Shown here: in pieces, positions 35,085-47,449 of the stretch
How the letters are laid out: every line of letters starts with the position of its first letter
Numbering within the stretch: position 1 is the first letter of the stretch
Source of the DNA: Siphonodentalium dalli
Taxonomy: Eukaryota > Mollusca > Scaphopoda > Gadilida > Siphonodentaliidae
NCBI GenBank assembly: GCA_032622095.1
Contig: CP136063.1
Coordinates: 40,522,106-40,586,105, forward strand
Direction of reading: 5' to 3'
DNA: 64,000 bases
The notes under the pieces: model-generated
What the model was told of the DNA's origin: nothing
Databases searched by the model: none
What the model saw: the letters and a program-made list of their open reading frames with translations, nothing else
Made by a program: the position numbers and the translations under genes

Positions 35085-35290
35085 CTGTGTGCCATCAGTT
35101 TCAGAAATAAATTGAAACGAAAGCAAATATTTGCCCAAAAAACTCTTTTTTTCAAATATAGTTTTTATTTCCAAAATATTGTGTTGTGGTGTGGAATAAT
35201 ATATCCATTACTAAGATTTTAAAGGAAAATACTGTCAACATGACATAAACTGTCATCTGTAGTTTGATTTTTAATTTATGGTATCAACTG
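35085..35290. repeat. Right inverted arm / 240-bp dispersed sequence, unit 2
   Basis: Complement of 31735-31955 and direct copy of the sequences at 23180 and 48940. Homology with unit 3 continues leftwards to about 35050 ('acgctttaaaacc', 'attagggaaattacaagctg'). Confidence 0.7.
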
Positions 35291-35399
35291 AAAGATACCG
35301 ACAACGTGCATAAATAAGTCAATGAGCGAAAGCCAGGTATACATGAATTCGGCTACAATTCAAAGGTACACCAATCTGATGACCGACTCAGTAAGTTAA

Positions 35400-35770
35400 C
35401 CCTTTACCCAACAGAAGGGCCCTGTGCCAATGCATTCTCTTATATATGCGAGTCGACCATAGGTCGCCTCGCATATATAAGAGAATGCATTGGCTTAACA
35501 CATTAAAAATTATAAAATTGTTAAAGAATGTAAGAAAAAATGGTAAAAAGTGTTAAATGCATTCTCTTATATATGCGAGGCGATCTATGGTCGACTCGCA
35601 TATATAAGAGAATGCATTGGCACATGGCATAACTGTAACCATCACAATGTGGTCAAGGAGCCGGTTCCAATGATATCCATATTTGTATGGTTTTATTGAG
35701 ACAGACCGAATATATTTTAGGCTGTTGAAGCTTTATTTGGCCGGTTTTGGCCGGTTTGTTGGGTAATGGG
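35400..35770. mobile_element. piggyBac-type MITE, unit 2
   Basis: TTAA at 35396-35399 and 35771-35774. Ends CCCTTTACCCAACA and TGTTGGGTAATGGG. It has two internal hairpins built from 'gcattctcttatatatgcg' and its inverse 'cgcatatataagagaatgc' around 'accata'. Not present at the equivalent site of unit 3. Confidence 0.85.
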
Positions 35771-35899
35771 TTAACTCAAATCAATATTGTTTTACTAGTT
35801 TACGACTTTACATTTGCGTATCACTGATATCAGTATTTTTGATATTATATACGCAACCTCTTTAGTTATTTGAAATTGTTATATTATATATTTCGAGAT

Positions 35900-37705
<1,806 letters not shown>

Positions 37706-39157
37706 TCAAAAATGGATTCTCTTATGTACAGTCAGATCACTCGTCCGGGTGAATGTTTTCTGACATATATCGCACTGATACGGACGCTCTCCAGAATGGA
37801 CTCTCTTATGTTTCGTTAGATCACCCTTCTGGATGAATGTTTTCTGACATATATCGCACTGATACGGTCGCTCCTCAGAATGGACTCTCTTATGTTTCGT
37901 TAGAACACACTTCTGGGTGAATGATTTCTCACATATATCGCACTGATACGGACGATCCCCAGAATGGACTCTCTTATGTTTCGTTAGAACACACTTCTGG
38001 GTGAATGATTTCTCACATATATCGCACTGATACGGACGATCTCCAGAATGGACTCTCTTATGTCTCGTTAGGTCACCATTATTGCCGAATGATTTCTCAC
38101 ATATATCGCACTGATACGGACGATCCCCAGAATGGACCCTCTTATGTTTCGTTAGAACACACTTCTGGATGAATGATTTCTCACATATATCGCATTGATA
38201 CGGACGATCCCCAGAATGGACCCTCTTATGTCTCATTAGATGACTCTTCTGGATGAATGATTTCTCACATATATCGCACTTATACGGACGATCTCCAGAA
38301 TGGACTCTCTTATGTGTAATTAGGTCAATCATCCGGGTAAATGATTTCTCACATATATCGCATTGATACGGACGATCTCCAGAATGGATTACCTTATGGT
38401 TCAGTAGGCTACTCGTCTGGGTGAATGATTTTTCACATATATCGCAATGATATGGACGATCCCCAGAATGGACTCTCTTGTGTCTCATTAGGCCACCCTT
38501 CTCGGTGAACGATTTCTCACATATATCGCACTGATGTGGACGCTCTCCAGAATGGACTCTCTTATGTTGCATTAGGTTACTCACCTGGGTGAAAGATTTC
38601 TCACATATATCACACTGATACGGACGCTCTCCAGAATGGACTCTCTTATGTGTAATTAGGTTACTCGTCTGTGTGAATGATTTCTCACATATATCACACT
38701 GGTATGGACGCTCTCCAGAATGGACTCTCTTATGTTGCACTAGGTGACTCTTCTGGGTGAATGATTTTTCACATATATCGCACTGATACGGATCTTCAAA
38801 ATGGATTCTCTTATGCGCAGTTAGATCACACGTCCGGGTGAATGATTCATGACATATATCGCATTGATACGGACGATATCCAGAATGGACTCTCTTATGT
38901 CTCATCAGGAGACTCTTCTGGGAGAATGATTTTTCACATATATCGCAATGATATGGACGATCCCCAGAATGGACTCTCTTATGTTTCAATAGGTCACCCA
39001 TCCGGGTGAATGATTTCTCACCTATATCACACTGATACGGACGATCTCCAGAATGGATTCTCTTTTGGCTCATTAGGCTACTATTGTGGGTGAATGATTT
39101 TTCACATATATCGCATTGATACGGACGCTTTCCAGAATGGACTCTCTTATGTTGCAT
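37706..39157 (-). CDS. C2H2 zinc-finger protein, unit 2, main open segment
   Basis: 483 codons encoding about 17 tandem fingers with [13 protein letters not shown] and HSG(E/D)RPYQ linkers. Finger 2 lacks its second cysteine (CDIGEKSF), and one finger uses FGNNGDL in the recognition helix, shared with unit 3. Specificity-determining helix residues repeat in a small set (TQKCVL, TQTSNL, TRMIDL, TRTSDL, TEKGGL), which suggests recent finger duplication within the array. It ends at the same HKRIHF-TGA as units 1 and 3. Immediately upstream, a 1413-bp foldback element (39172-40584) separates it from its leader. No other domain visible. It may still be transcribed as a truncated protein, but no evidence for that is in the sequence. 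Confidence 0.75.
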   Translation of the reverse strand: MQHKRVHSGKRPYQCDICEKSFTHNSSLMSQKRIHSGDRPYQCDIGEKSFTRMGDLLKHKRVHSGDRPYHCDICEKSFSQKSLLMRHKRVHSGYRPYQCDICHESFTRTCDLTAHKRIHFEDPYQCDICEKSFTQKSHLVQHKRVHSGERPYQCDICEKSFTQTSNLITHKRVHSGERPYQCDICEKSFTQVSNLMQHKRVHSGERPHQCDICEKSFTEKGGLMRHKRVHSGDRPYHCDICEKSFTQTSSLLNHKVIHSGDRPYQCDICEKSFTRMIDLITHKRVHSGDRPYKCDICEKSFIQKSHLMRHKRVHSGDRPYQCDICEKSFIQKCVLTKHKRVHSGDRPYQCDICEKSFGNNGDLTRHKRVHSGDRPYQCDICEKSFTQKCVLTKHKRVHSGDRPYQCDICEKSFTQKCVLTKHKRVHSEERPYQCDICQKTFIQKGDLTKHKRVHSGERPYQCDICQKTFTRTSDLTVHKRIHF

Positions 39158-39171
39158 TAGGTGACTCGTCT

Positions 39172-40584
39172 GTTACGCCAGCTTTTGAAGTAATTACCAC
39201 TTTTGAAGTAGGTCTCCACTTTTGAAGTAAAAAACGCCAGCTTTTGAAGTAACTCACCACTTTTGTAATAAAATCGCCAGCTTTTGTAGTAAAGTGAGGT
39301 CTCCGCTTTTGAAGTAAAAAACGCCAGCTTTTGTAGTAAAAAAACTAGGTCTCCACTTTTGAAGTAACAAAATTACAGCTTTTGAAGTAAACTGACTCAA
39401 TAAATTTTGACGGGCGCTGAACGATTTTCATGACAAAGTCAACCCGATAATCAATAGTGGCTATCGCCCATACGAGTGTGACGTGGTTTGAATAGCTTTC
39501 AGTCATGCCAACACAAGAGAAATCACAGTCAATCGCCCATACACGTGTGACGTGTACCAAAAGGCACTTAGTGAGTCCGGTTCCGTGACAAAAGATTCCA
39601 CACAGGTGATCGACCATACGAGTGTGACGTGGTTTGAATAGCCTCCAATCGTACCAACACAAGAGAAATCACAGTCAATCGCCCATACACGTGTGACTTG
39701 TACCAAAAGGCACTTAGTGAGTCCCGGTTCCGTGACAAAAGAATCCACCCCGGTAATCGACCATATGCATGTGACGAGGTTCGAATATCCTTCAGTCATA
39801 CCAACACAAGAGAAATCACACAGTCAATCGCCCATACGCGTGTGACGTGTACCAAAAGGCACTTAGAGAGTCCGGTTCCGTGACAAAAGAATCCACACCG
39901 GTAATCAACCATATGCATGTGACGAGGTTCGAATATCCTTCAGTCATACCACCACAAGGTAAATCACATAGGAAATCGCCCATACGCGTATGACGTGTAC
40001 CAAAATGCACTTAGTGAGTCCGGTTCCGTGACAAAAGAATCCACACCGGTAATCGACCATATGCATGTGACGTGGTTCGAATATCCTTCAGTCATACCAC
40101 CACAAGGGAAATCACATAGGAAATCGCCCATACGCGTGTGACGTGTACCAAATGTGGAATCTTTTGTCACGGAACCGGACTCACTAAGTGCCTTTTGGTA
40201 CACGTCACACGTGTATGGGCGATTGACTGTGATTTCTCTTGTGTTGGCATGACTGAAAGCTATTCAAACCACGTCACACTCGTATGGGCGATAGCCACTA
40301 TTGATTATCGGGTTGACTTTGTCATGAAAATCGTTCAGCGCCCGTCAAAATTTATTGAGTCAGTTTACTTCAAAAGCTGTAATTTTGTTACTTCAAAAGT
40401 GGAGACCTAGTTTTTTTACTACAAAAGCTGGCGTTTTTTACTTCAAAAGCGGAGACCTCACTTTACTACAAAAGCTGGCGATTTTATTACAAAAGTGGTG
40501 AGTTACTTCAAAAGCTGGCGTTTTTTACTTCAAAAGTGGAGACCTACTTCAAAAGTGGTAAGTTACTTCAAAAGCTGGCGTAAC
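39172..40584. mobile_element. 1413-bp foldback element carrying zinc-finger-like repeats
   Basis: Starts GTTACGCCAGCTTTTGAAGT and ends with its inverse. The arms (about 39172-39600 and 40150-40584) are near-perfect inverted copies made of short 'gccagcttttgaagtaa' and 'ggtctccactttt' subrepeats followed by a single-copy part. Target duplication ACTCGTCT (39164-39171 and 40585-40592), 8 bp, or 9 bp if the boundary shifts by one. The centre (39545-40150) holds about four copies of a roughly 148-bp tandem repeat that reads as degenerate C2H2 fingers on the plus strand (NRPYTCDVYQKALSES, HTGDRPYECDV). The superfamily could be hAT (8 bp) or Mutator-like (9 bp, long TIR). It interrupts the unit 2 zinc-finger gene. 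Confidence 0.8.
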
Positions 40585-41068
40585 ACTCGTCTGTGTGAAT
40601 GATTTCTCACATATTATCGCACTGATACGGACTATCTCCTATGTGGACTCTCTTATGTGCTGGCATGTCACTGTCAGTTGAGTGCAGTCTCTGTGCGCTT
40701 TCCTCATACACCACACTCGAGTGGACGATCGGGTTTTTAAATTTCCTAAAATTCCGAATATTTCCCCGCTTATATCGGACTTGTAAGGAGTGGTGCAATT
40801 ATTAATTTGTCCTGACGAAGAATCGGATTCACGGCCCGTTAATAATAGCGTTATCCAAATTGTCCTCTTCATCGCAAACTTGACAAAGCCACGGATGATC
40901 AGTGAGGCGTTAAAGAAGATAATGGACACCACTTTCAATATCGATAAAGGAAGGCAAACTTTGTTCCCAATTTCAGTATACACAAACAACACCCCGTTAC
41001 AGCCCACAAAATTGTCGACAAGAAATACCGATTTCCTTTGTTCCTGAAAGAGTGATACCGATAACATT
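40585..41068 (-). pseudogene. Zinc-finger gene 5' leader, unit 2
   Basis: On the minus strand, a leader peptide frame (ends at 40607) reads into DSDMPAHKRVHIGDSPYQCDN and then stops, because 'cacatattatcgc' has one extra base relative to the finger consensus. No ATG opens that frame (it would start at TTG, 40798). The stretch to 41068 is shared with unit 3 (51540-51930) and is probably 5' noncoding or an upstream exon. The alternative 142- and 85-codon frames here are not preserved cleanly between units. Confidence 0.5.
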
Positions 41069-41209
41069 TCAAAATCTAGTTATATAGAATGGATACGTCT
41101 ATTGGGCGATAATATGGTGGGAGACAAATCGGTTTGATTATTCCACACGTACTCAGCGAATTTCATACTGATCTGAAAGTAAGAAATACGTGTTCGATGC
41201 AGCTGTTCG

Positions 41210-41514
41210 GTGTGTATTTATATTACTGGTACCATGGGACTGAATTCTCACAGTATATTTCGTTTATATTACTGGTACCATAGGACGGAATTCCTACATT
41301 ATATTTCGTTTATATTACTGGTACCTTAGGACCGAATTCTTACATTTGATTTCGTTTATATAACTGGTACCTTATTACTGATTTTTTAAAGTATATTCCA
41401 TTTATATTACTGGTACCATAGGACTGAATTCTTACATTATATTTCGTTTATATTACTAATACCATCGGATTGAAATTCTTACATTATAATTCATTTATAT
41501 TACCGGTGCCATAA
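41210..41514. repeat. 46-bp minisatellite, unit 2, left block
   Basis: Same unit as 25722-26050. Interrupted at 41514 by the hyper-palindromic element; resumes at 42951. Confidence 0.9.
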
Positions 41515-42950
41515 GTATGGAGCCCCGGAGGTGACATCCGAATTTTTTATTTTAAGTCGTGGCCACGAGAATAAAGTCGTGGCCACGAGAATATGAAGTC
41601 GTGGCCACGAGCATATGAAGTCGTGGCCACGAGAATATGAGGTCGTGGCCACGAGACTACGAAGTCGTGGGCAAGAGAATAAAGTCGTGGCCACGAGAAT
41701 AAAGTCGTGGGCACGAGAATAATGTCGTGGCCACGAGAATAAAGTCGTGGCCACGAGCATAAAGTCGTGGCCACGAGAATAATGTCGTGGCCACGAGAAT
41801 ATAGTCGTGGCCACGAGAATATGAAGTCGTGGCCACGAGAATATAGTCGTGGCCACGAGAATATGAAGTCGTGGCCACGAGAATATGAAGTCGTGGCCAC
41901 GAGACAATGAAGTCGTGGCCACGAGAATATGGTCGTGGCCACGAGACTATGAAGTCGTGGCCACGAGAATATGAAGTCGTGGCCACGAGAATATGAAGTC
42001 GTGGCCACGAGACTATGAAGTCGTGGCCACGAGAATAAGGTCGTGGCCACGAGAATAAGGTCGTGGCCACGAGAATAAAGTCGTGGCCACGAGCATGAAG
42101 TCGTGGCCACGAGAATAAAGTCGTGAACGCAAGAGAATAATGACTAATGTCGTGGCCACGAGAATAAAGTCGTGGTCACGACTTCATATTCTCGTGGCCA
42201 CGACCATATTCTCGTGGCCACGACTTTATTCTCGTGGCCACGACTTTATTCTCGTGGCCACGACTTCATATTCTCGTGGCCACGACTTCATAGTCTCGTG
42301 GCCACGACTTCACATTCTCGTGGCCGCGACTTTATTCTCGTGGCCACGACCATATTCTCGTGGCCACGACTTCATAGTCTCGTGGCCACGACTTCATATT
42401 CTCGTGGCCACGACTTCATATTCTCGTGGCCACGACTATATTCTCGTGGCCACGACATTATTCTCGTGGCCACGACTTTATGCTCGTGGCCACGACTTTA
42501 TTCTCGTGGCCACGACATTATTCTCGTGCCCACGACTTTATTCTCGTGGCCGCGATTTTATTCTCGTGGCCACGACCATATTCTCGTGGCCACGACTTCA
42601 TAGTCTCGTGGCCACGACTTCATATTCTCCTGGCCACGACTTCATATTCTCGTGGCCACGACTATATTCTCGTGGCCACGACATTATTCTCGTGGCCACG
42701 ACTTTATGCTCGTGGCCACGACTTTATTCTCGTGGCCACGACATTATTCTCGTGCCCACGACTTTATTCTCGTGGCCACGACTTTATTCTCGTGCCCACG
42801 ACTTCGTAGTCTCGTGGCCACGACCTCATATTCTCGTGGCCACGACTTCATATGCTCGTGGCCACGACTTCATATTCTCGTGGCCACGACTTTATTCTCG
42901 TGGCCCCGACTTAAAAAAAAAATTCGGATGTCACCTCCGGGGCTCCATAC
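41515..42950. mobile_element. 1436-bp hyper-palindromic element built from TCGTGGCCACGA repeats
   Basis: Ends GTATGGAGCCCCGGAGGTGA and its inverse, extending about 40 bp. Flanks ATAA at 41511-41514 and 42951-42954 (a 4-bp, or 5-bp CATAA, duplication). Uninterrupted site at 25910-25925. Between the ends are about 65 units of 17-22 bp: the perfect 12-bp palindrome TCGTGGCCACGA plus 'gaataaag' or 'gaatatgaag' spacers. Units are in one direction from 41555 to about 42160 and reversed from about 42180 to 42910, so the whole element is also one giant inverted repeat. The long ORFs through it are by-products of the repeat. Confidence 0.85.
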
Positions 42951-43080
42951 ATAAGACTGAATTTTTACATTATATTTATATTACTGGTACCATTTAGGAC
43001 TGAATACTTGCCTCATATTTCGTTTGTTTTACTGGTACCATAGGACTGAATTATTACATTATATTTCGTTTGTTTTATTG
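42951..43080. repeat. 46-bp minisatellite, unit 2, right block
   Basis: Continues the array broken at 41514 and joins the same flank ('gatttataataatgttat') as in units 1 and 3. Confidence 0.9.
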
Positions 43081-46000
43081 ATTTATAATAATGTTATTTA
43101 TTCAGTTGTGTACTTCGTCACCGTAATCACATAAAGACACAAATTTGCCGCAGTATTTCTGATAGACTGCGCTAATACACAGAATTATTATTTCGTGACA
43201 CCTCAATTTCACATGTTGGTAACCCATCCGGTAAACTACGTGCCAACATGCATGGACGTGAAGTGTTGTTTACTTGAAAATTCCATTATTTTAGTAAACT
43301 GTTGTAAATTCAAAAAAATGGTTTCTTTGTTTGTTGAAAATTGTTATATCTAGGGATTCTATAGAGATATAAATACATAATGAACTGCAGTCCAGCAACC
43401 AATAATTCGCACAGGTCCCTGAAAATTTCCATAACACTAAAAGTGCCGATATGATTTATATGTATAAGACCAGGTACTTTTTGAGTCATGACCAATTTTG
43501 TTTCAGGGATCTATGCTAATTCGTATCTGGTAGTTGATTTTGACCTAACTTAATTGTTTTTTTTACAATTTATTTTCTACAGATATATTCTCTTTATAAT
43601 TACAAGAGTAATTAGGGAAACTTCGCCTTTGATAAATGCATAATGGTATGTTTAGTTTGGGACCACGTGCGGTCTGCCACCATTCGAAGATAACAAACAC
43701 GAGACAAGACCACAGACTGATTATTGATAACTACTAAAGGTAATGCAAACTAAATAACAGGGTGGCAAAACTGGCCCCATCGTAGAATCACATTACTCAT
43801 TCATCATTGTGGGCAGTTTTCCCTCATTGTGGAGACAATTAACTTACTTAAAGATGAATTATCACTCTAAATAACAAATTTGAAATAGTTGCGTGGGTAT
43901 AAATAAATAAATATGAATTGAAGACCCTTGTCCGGAAACGCTTCTATCAATTAATATTGATTTTATTTCGAATATTTTATTATGTAATGAGATGATTACG
44001 GTTGGCCTTGGCGGTGGGTATCCTGTGAAAATATCTCCACCCGTCAAAAAGCGCCACAAACAGAAAGAACATCAAAATGTAGATAGACTTTGTCCGTATA
44101 CAAATAAGAAATATCGCATAAACAGTATGCTATGGTCATATGTTTGACCATTGTTATGTAAATTAAAGCATAAAAACTAGCTTTTCTGGTGCTTGTTTAT
44201 ATTATGATGGTAAACATAAAGAGCGTTATTTGTTGGTGAATACCTGATATGGAAACAATAAAGAGCGTTTATGCCATTTGTATGTGATTAGCCAGTAGCA
44301 TTGTGTTGTCTTCTGTAACACAATCAGGCTCTTGCATAGGTAAAATATAGTAGGTCTTTATGATAACATGCTGTTTACGCCATGGTCATGGTGTGTATGA
44401 ACGGAATTGTATGCGTTTCATTGTTTTTATGTTTACGGTGTTTGGAACAAATTTGAATATTTTCGACAATTAAGGCTGCACGTGCCTTTAAATCGGAAAC
44501 ATTACTGTTTTTAGAACCGTTCAGGCGATACAGTATAACGATACAGAGCATTAGACTGTTCCCACAGCTACATGTACCTTCCAAATGTCAAACGTCACAG
44601 ATTGATTGTTTTATTCTGCTGCGTGCTGGGGGAGGGGTACCTATATAAATGTCCTAAATAGGCCGAGCGGAAACCTGAGATAATATATACCCCAATGCCA
44701 CACGTGAAACTAACTGTTTCCCAATTACAAGTGGTAGCGTTATAGTTATACTGAGGGAGTGCCACACCATGGACCACTGGTCAACTTATTACATAATTAC
44801 CATATCATTAATATGCATAGGCCAGTTCGTAAGTATACCTGAACCTGTATCGGATTGGTAGCGGTAGCTGAGACTGTGACATTTAACCTCATTCAGAGTG
44901 TGACCTATATCCCTATAGGCTGGCTGGTATGTTACTGTATACCCATGTCTGTAATAACTATGTATTGGATTGGTAGCGGTAGCTGGCACTGTGATCACTG
45001 ACCTCGTTCACGACCTGACCTATATGGATATAGGTTACCTGGTAGGATAGGCTCGTATGCATGTTATTAGCTGGACTGACAGTGAAGTAGAACGCCCAGA
45101 TCTGACATCTCTGAATGGATGAGTAACATGTTAACCAAGACATCTGGCGAGCAGTGGATAGGGCGGCACAGCGACCGGATCGTCGATACTGCATGGCTGG
45201 ATGACGACATCAATATTCAGGAGTAAGCTGGACGTAGTACATCTGGGCTGTCTCTATACCTGGTATTACCTGAGTGTTACCAACTGGCGGACTAGATTAT
45301 AACTTACACTGTGAGCATGGTAAATACAACTCCCAAATCCATATGAGTTGACCAGCATAACAAGAGTAGAGACCAGTATAAAATGCTATGATTTATCTAC
45401 AATGACCAGAATAATATTGTGTATTGAAAGCTATGACAACAATATGGACAATCTGTACGCACCGTATTACGGGAATAAGTATTGCATAAAACAGTGCTGG
45501 AATACTCACGAGTAAATTACTTATATTAGTGCGATTATTAATATATGACTGAACCAGCATATACTATAGTAATTGAGCTACCTGTGAGGAATAATAATAT
45601 GATCTGGACAAATCTGTTATGTATGTCTGATGTGCGGGCTGACCTGTAACCTGGGCCTCAACCAAGTGCGGACATCTATGTGTCACCAGGCAGCACTGGA
45701 AATGGTTGCACCTATGATGGACGTAATACCGAGCATCGGCATAGCAATCGACCAAGTGGTGATGAGTAGTTGTATGGTAGGTTTCTGTCTTGATATGCAC
45801 TGTACCAGGTCTACATTTGGATTCGGATTGTCTGATTATTATATCTGCCATGGTTAGACCGACGTAGTCTGTGAGTGAAGCTGTACTATCCATAATCCAG
45901 GTGATGCATCTCTGCCTGTCCTCGTGCATCAAAACCTGGATCTGATTCTGACTAAGCTGTGATGCATATGTATGTCCTCATGCATTTAAACTTGGCCCTG

Positions 46001-46340
46001 ATTCAGACTGAGCGGGATGCATCTGTCTGTCCTCGTGCATCTAATCCTGGCTCTGATTCTGACTGCATGGCCCCGATTCTGACTTACATCCTTGATGGAT
46101 AGCATGACTAGAATACCACCATTCCTCACAGGCTAACATAAGAACTAACCTATACTACAAATGTACTACAAGAGTACTAAGAATAAGAGTAAATAATGAC
46201 TTCGACTGAACTCTGAACTGCAGAGAATTTAGCAAGTGGAAAAGTGCATGAATTATGCGTTGAAATTACCTAAACGGAAAGTGCAATCACCAAGATTGCT
46301 AGCTGTAGATGCTATAATAGTAGCCAGACATAATATTCTT
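43081..46340. repeat. Conserved noncoding block, unit 2
   Basis: Aligned by eye with 27489-30205 and, almost identically, with 58816-62230. Contains the empty target of the unit 1 Mutator-like element, the 130-bp duplicated segment (44850-45060) and the 57-bp minisatellite (45890-46090). Short frames such as 45564-45932 do not hold across units. Confidence 0.8.
43999..44487. mobile_element. MITE-like insertion in units 2 and 3
   Basis: Left edge 'gatta|cggttggccttggcggtgggtatc', right edge 'gcacgtgcct|TTAAatcgg'. Unit 1 reads straight through ('gatgattaaatcgg', 28280-28293). The ends resemble the GGGCACG MITE at 5742-6012, with a short deletion in the left terminus. Confidence 0.7.
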
Positions 46341-46763
46341 CTGTCGCCAGGGTGCGTATGGAAATACGGCTGATATATGCTTGGAATTGAGCTCGATTGT
46401 AATGAAAGTCATTGGATGCCCTTGCATCTTTGTTGACAAAGTGATGTAAGTTGCTATGCCGAGAGAGAAAGTTGAAAGCCAGCGACGTTGGCGGTTGGAC
46501 GGTATTTATACCCAGCCAACCGGAAACAAGGCCGTTAAAAATAGCGTAGCAACGTACACTACGCGGCACGTAGGATTTCCCGTAATAATGATGAAAGTTA
46601 CAGATCAGCAAAGCTGATGAAATAGTACGAATATATTTATGATATAAATCGCGATGAACATTATGAAAGTAAAATTACTTAAAATAGGGCGAACATAGAA
46701 CTTAATTAGAAAGATTTTACAATTAGTTTACCCTCTCACGCTACAATTCCATAGCTGTATATA
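46341..46763. other. Unit-conserved noncoding sequence (absent from unit 1)
   Basis: Shared with 62220-62630. Unit 1 has a deletion of about 760 bp covering this and the 5' part of the Helitron-like element. Confidence 0.5.
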
Positions 46764-47393
46764 TCTACTATATATTTTGTGACTTCTGCCTGTCTGTGTG
46801 TGTGTTAGCTATGGCCGGGAAAACTGCCAGACGGATTTTGACAAAATTTGATAACTAGGGGTAATATTTGTCCTAGGAGTGTTTTGAACGGGTCCAAAAT
46901 CGTGACTCCGACCTGACATTGAGCTTCAAAAAGGTCAATTAAAGGTCAAATCTGGTAAAACGGGACGGATTTCCATGACATTTGATACCTAGAAGTACTT
47001 TTGGACGGGGAGTCTTTTGGACGGGTCAAATCGTTACCCTTACCTTGATCTTCAAAATTGTCAATTCAAGGTCAAATTGCAAACTTTTCACGGGATTTTG
47101 AAGAAATTTGATAACTAGGGTTACTTTTATCTGAGGAATGTTTTGGACGGGTCAAATCGTGATCCAAACCTGACATTGACCTTCAAAATGGTTAATTCAA
47201 GGTCAAATCGGGTACAAGCGGACAGATTCCGACGTGTACTTCTGTCGGGTACTTTTGTCAGGGGAGTCTTTTGGACGGGTCAAATCGTGACACCGACCTG
47301 ACCATGACCTTCAAAATAATCAATTCAAGGTCAAATTGTGCAATTCGTCGAAAAGCAGACGGAAAATAGCCCGGAGGAAGTCGGGTCCACCAG

Positions 47394-47397
<4 letters not shown>
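46764..47397 (+). mobile_element. Helitron-like nonautonomous element, unit 2
   Basis: 5' end TCTACTATATATTTTGTGAC following a TA-rich target; a 'ctgcctgtctgtgtgtgtg' run, then 'ttttgacaaaatttgataac'. About four 140-bp subrepeats with 'gacgggtcaaatcgtga' and 'caattcaaggtcaaat'. 3' end has an imperfect hairpin CCCG-8 nt-CGGG, 8 nt, then CTAA and T. TC start, CTRR end, 3' hairpin and insertion between A and T without target duplication are Helitron hallmarks (family knowledge). No Rep/helicase is present. Assignment is tentative because the hairpin is short. Confidence 0.55.

Positions 47398-47445
<48 letters not shown>
47398..47445. repeat. (TA)n microsatellite
   Basis: Pure TA tract directly after the CTAA terminus. 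Confidence 0.9.

Positions 47446-47449
<4 letters not shown>

Noticed and set aside
39345-39799. ORFs of 98-105 codons on the minus strand, mirrored at 40138-40410
   Set aside because: They lie in the inverted arms and tandem centre of the foldback element and simply mirror each other; the finger-like frame is on the other strand.
40639-41067. 142-codon minus-strand ORF and 85/98-codon plus-strand ORFs near the zinc-finger leader
   Set aside because: Lengths and ends differ between units 2 and 3 through small indels; no domain recognised.
41500-42997. Long overlapping ORFs (up to 285 codons) on both strands reading SWPRLYSRGHDF-type repeats
   Set aside because: They are open in several frames and on both strands only because the repeat unit lacks stops; no codon bias or domain.
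45564-45932. 122-codon ORF in the conserved block, with relatives at 29514 and 61464
   Set aside because: The frame is broken differently in each unit and overlaps a minisatellite; no protein family signature.
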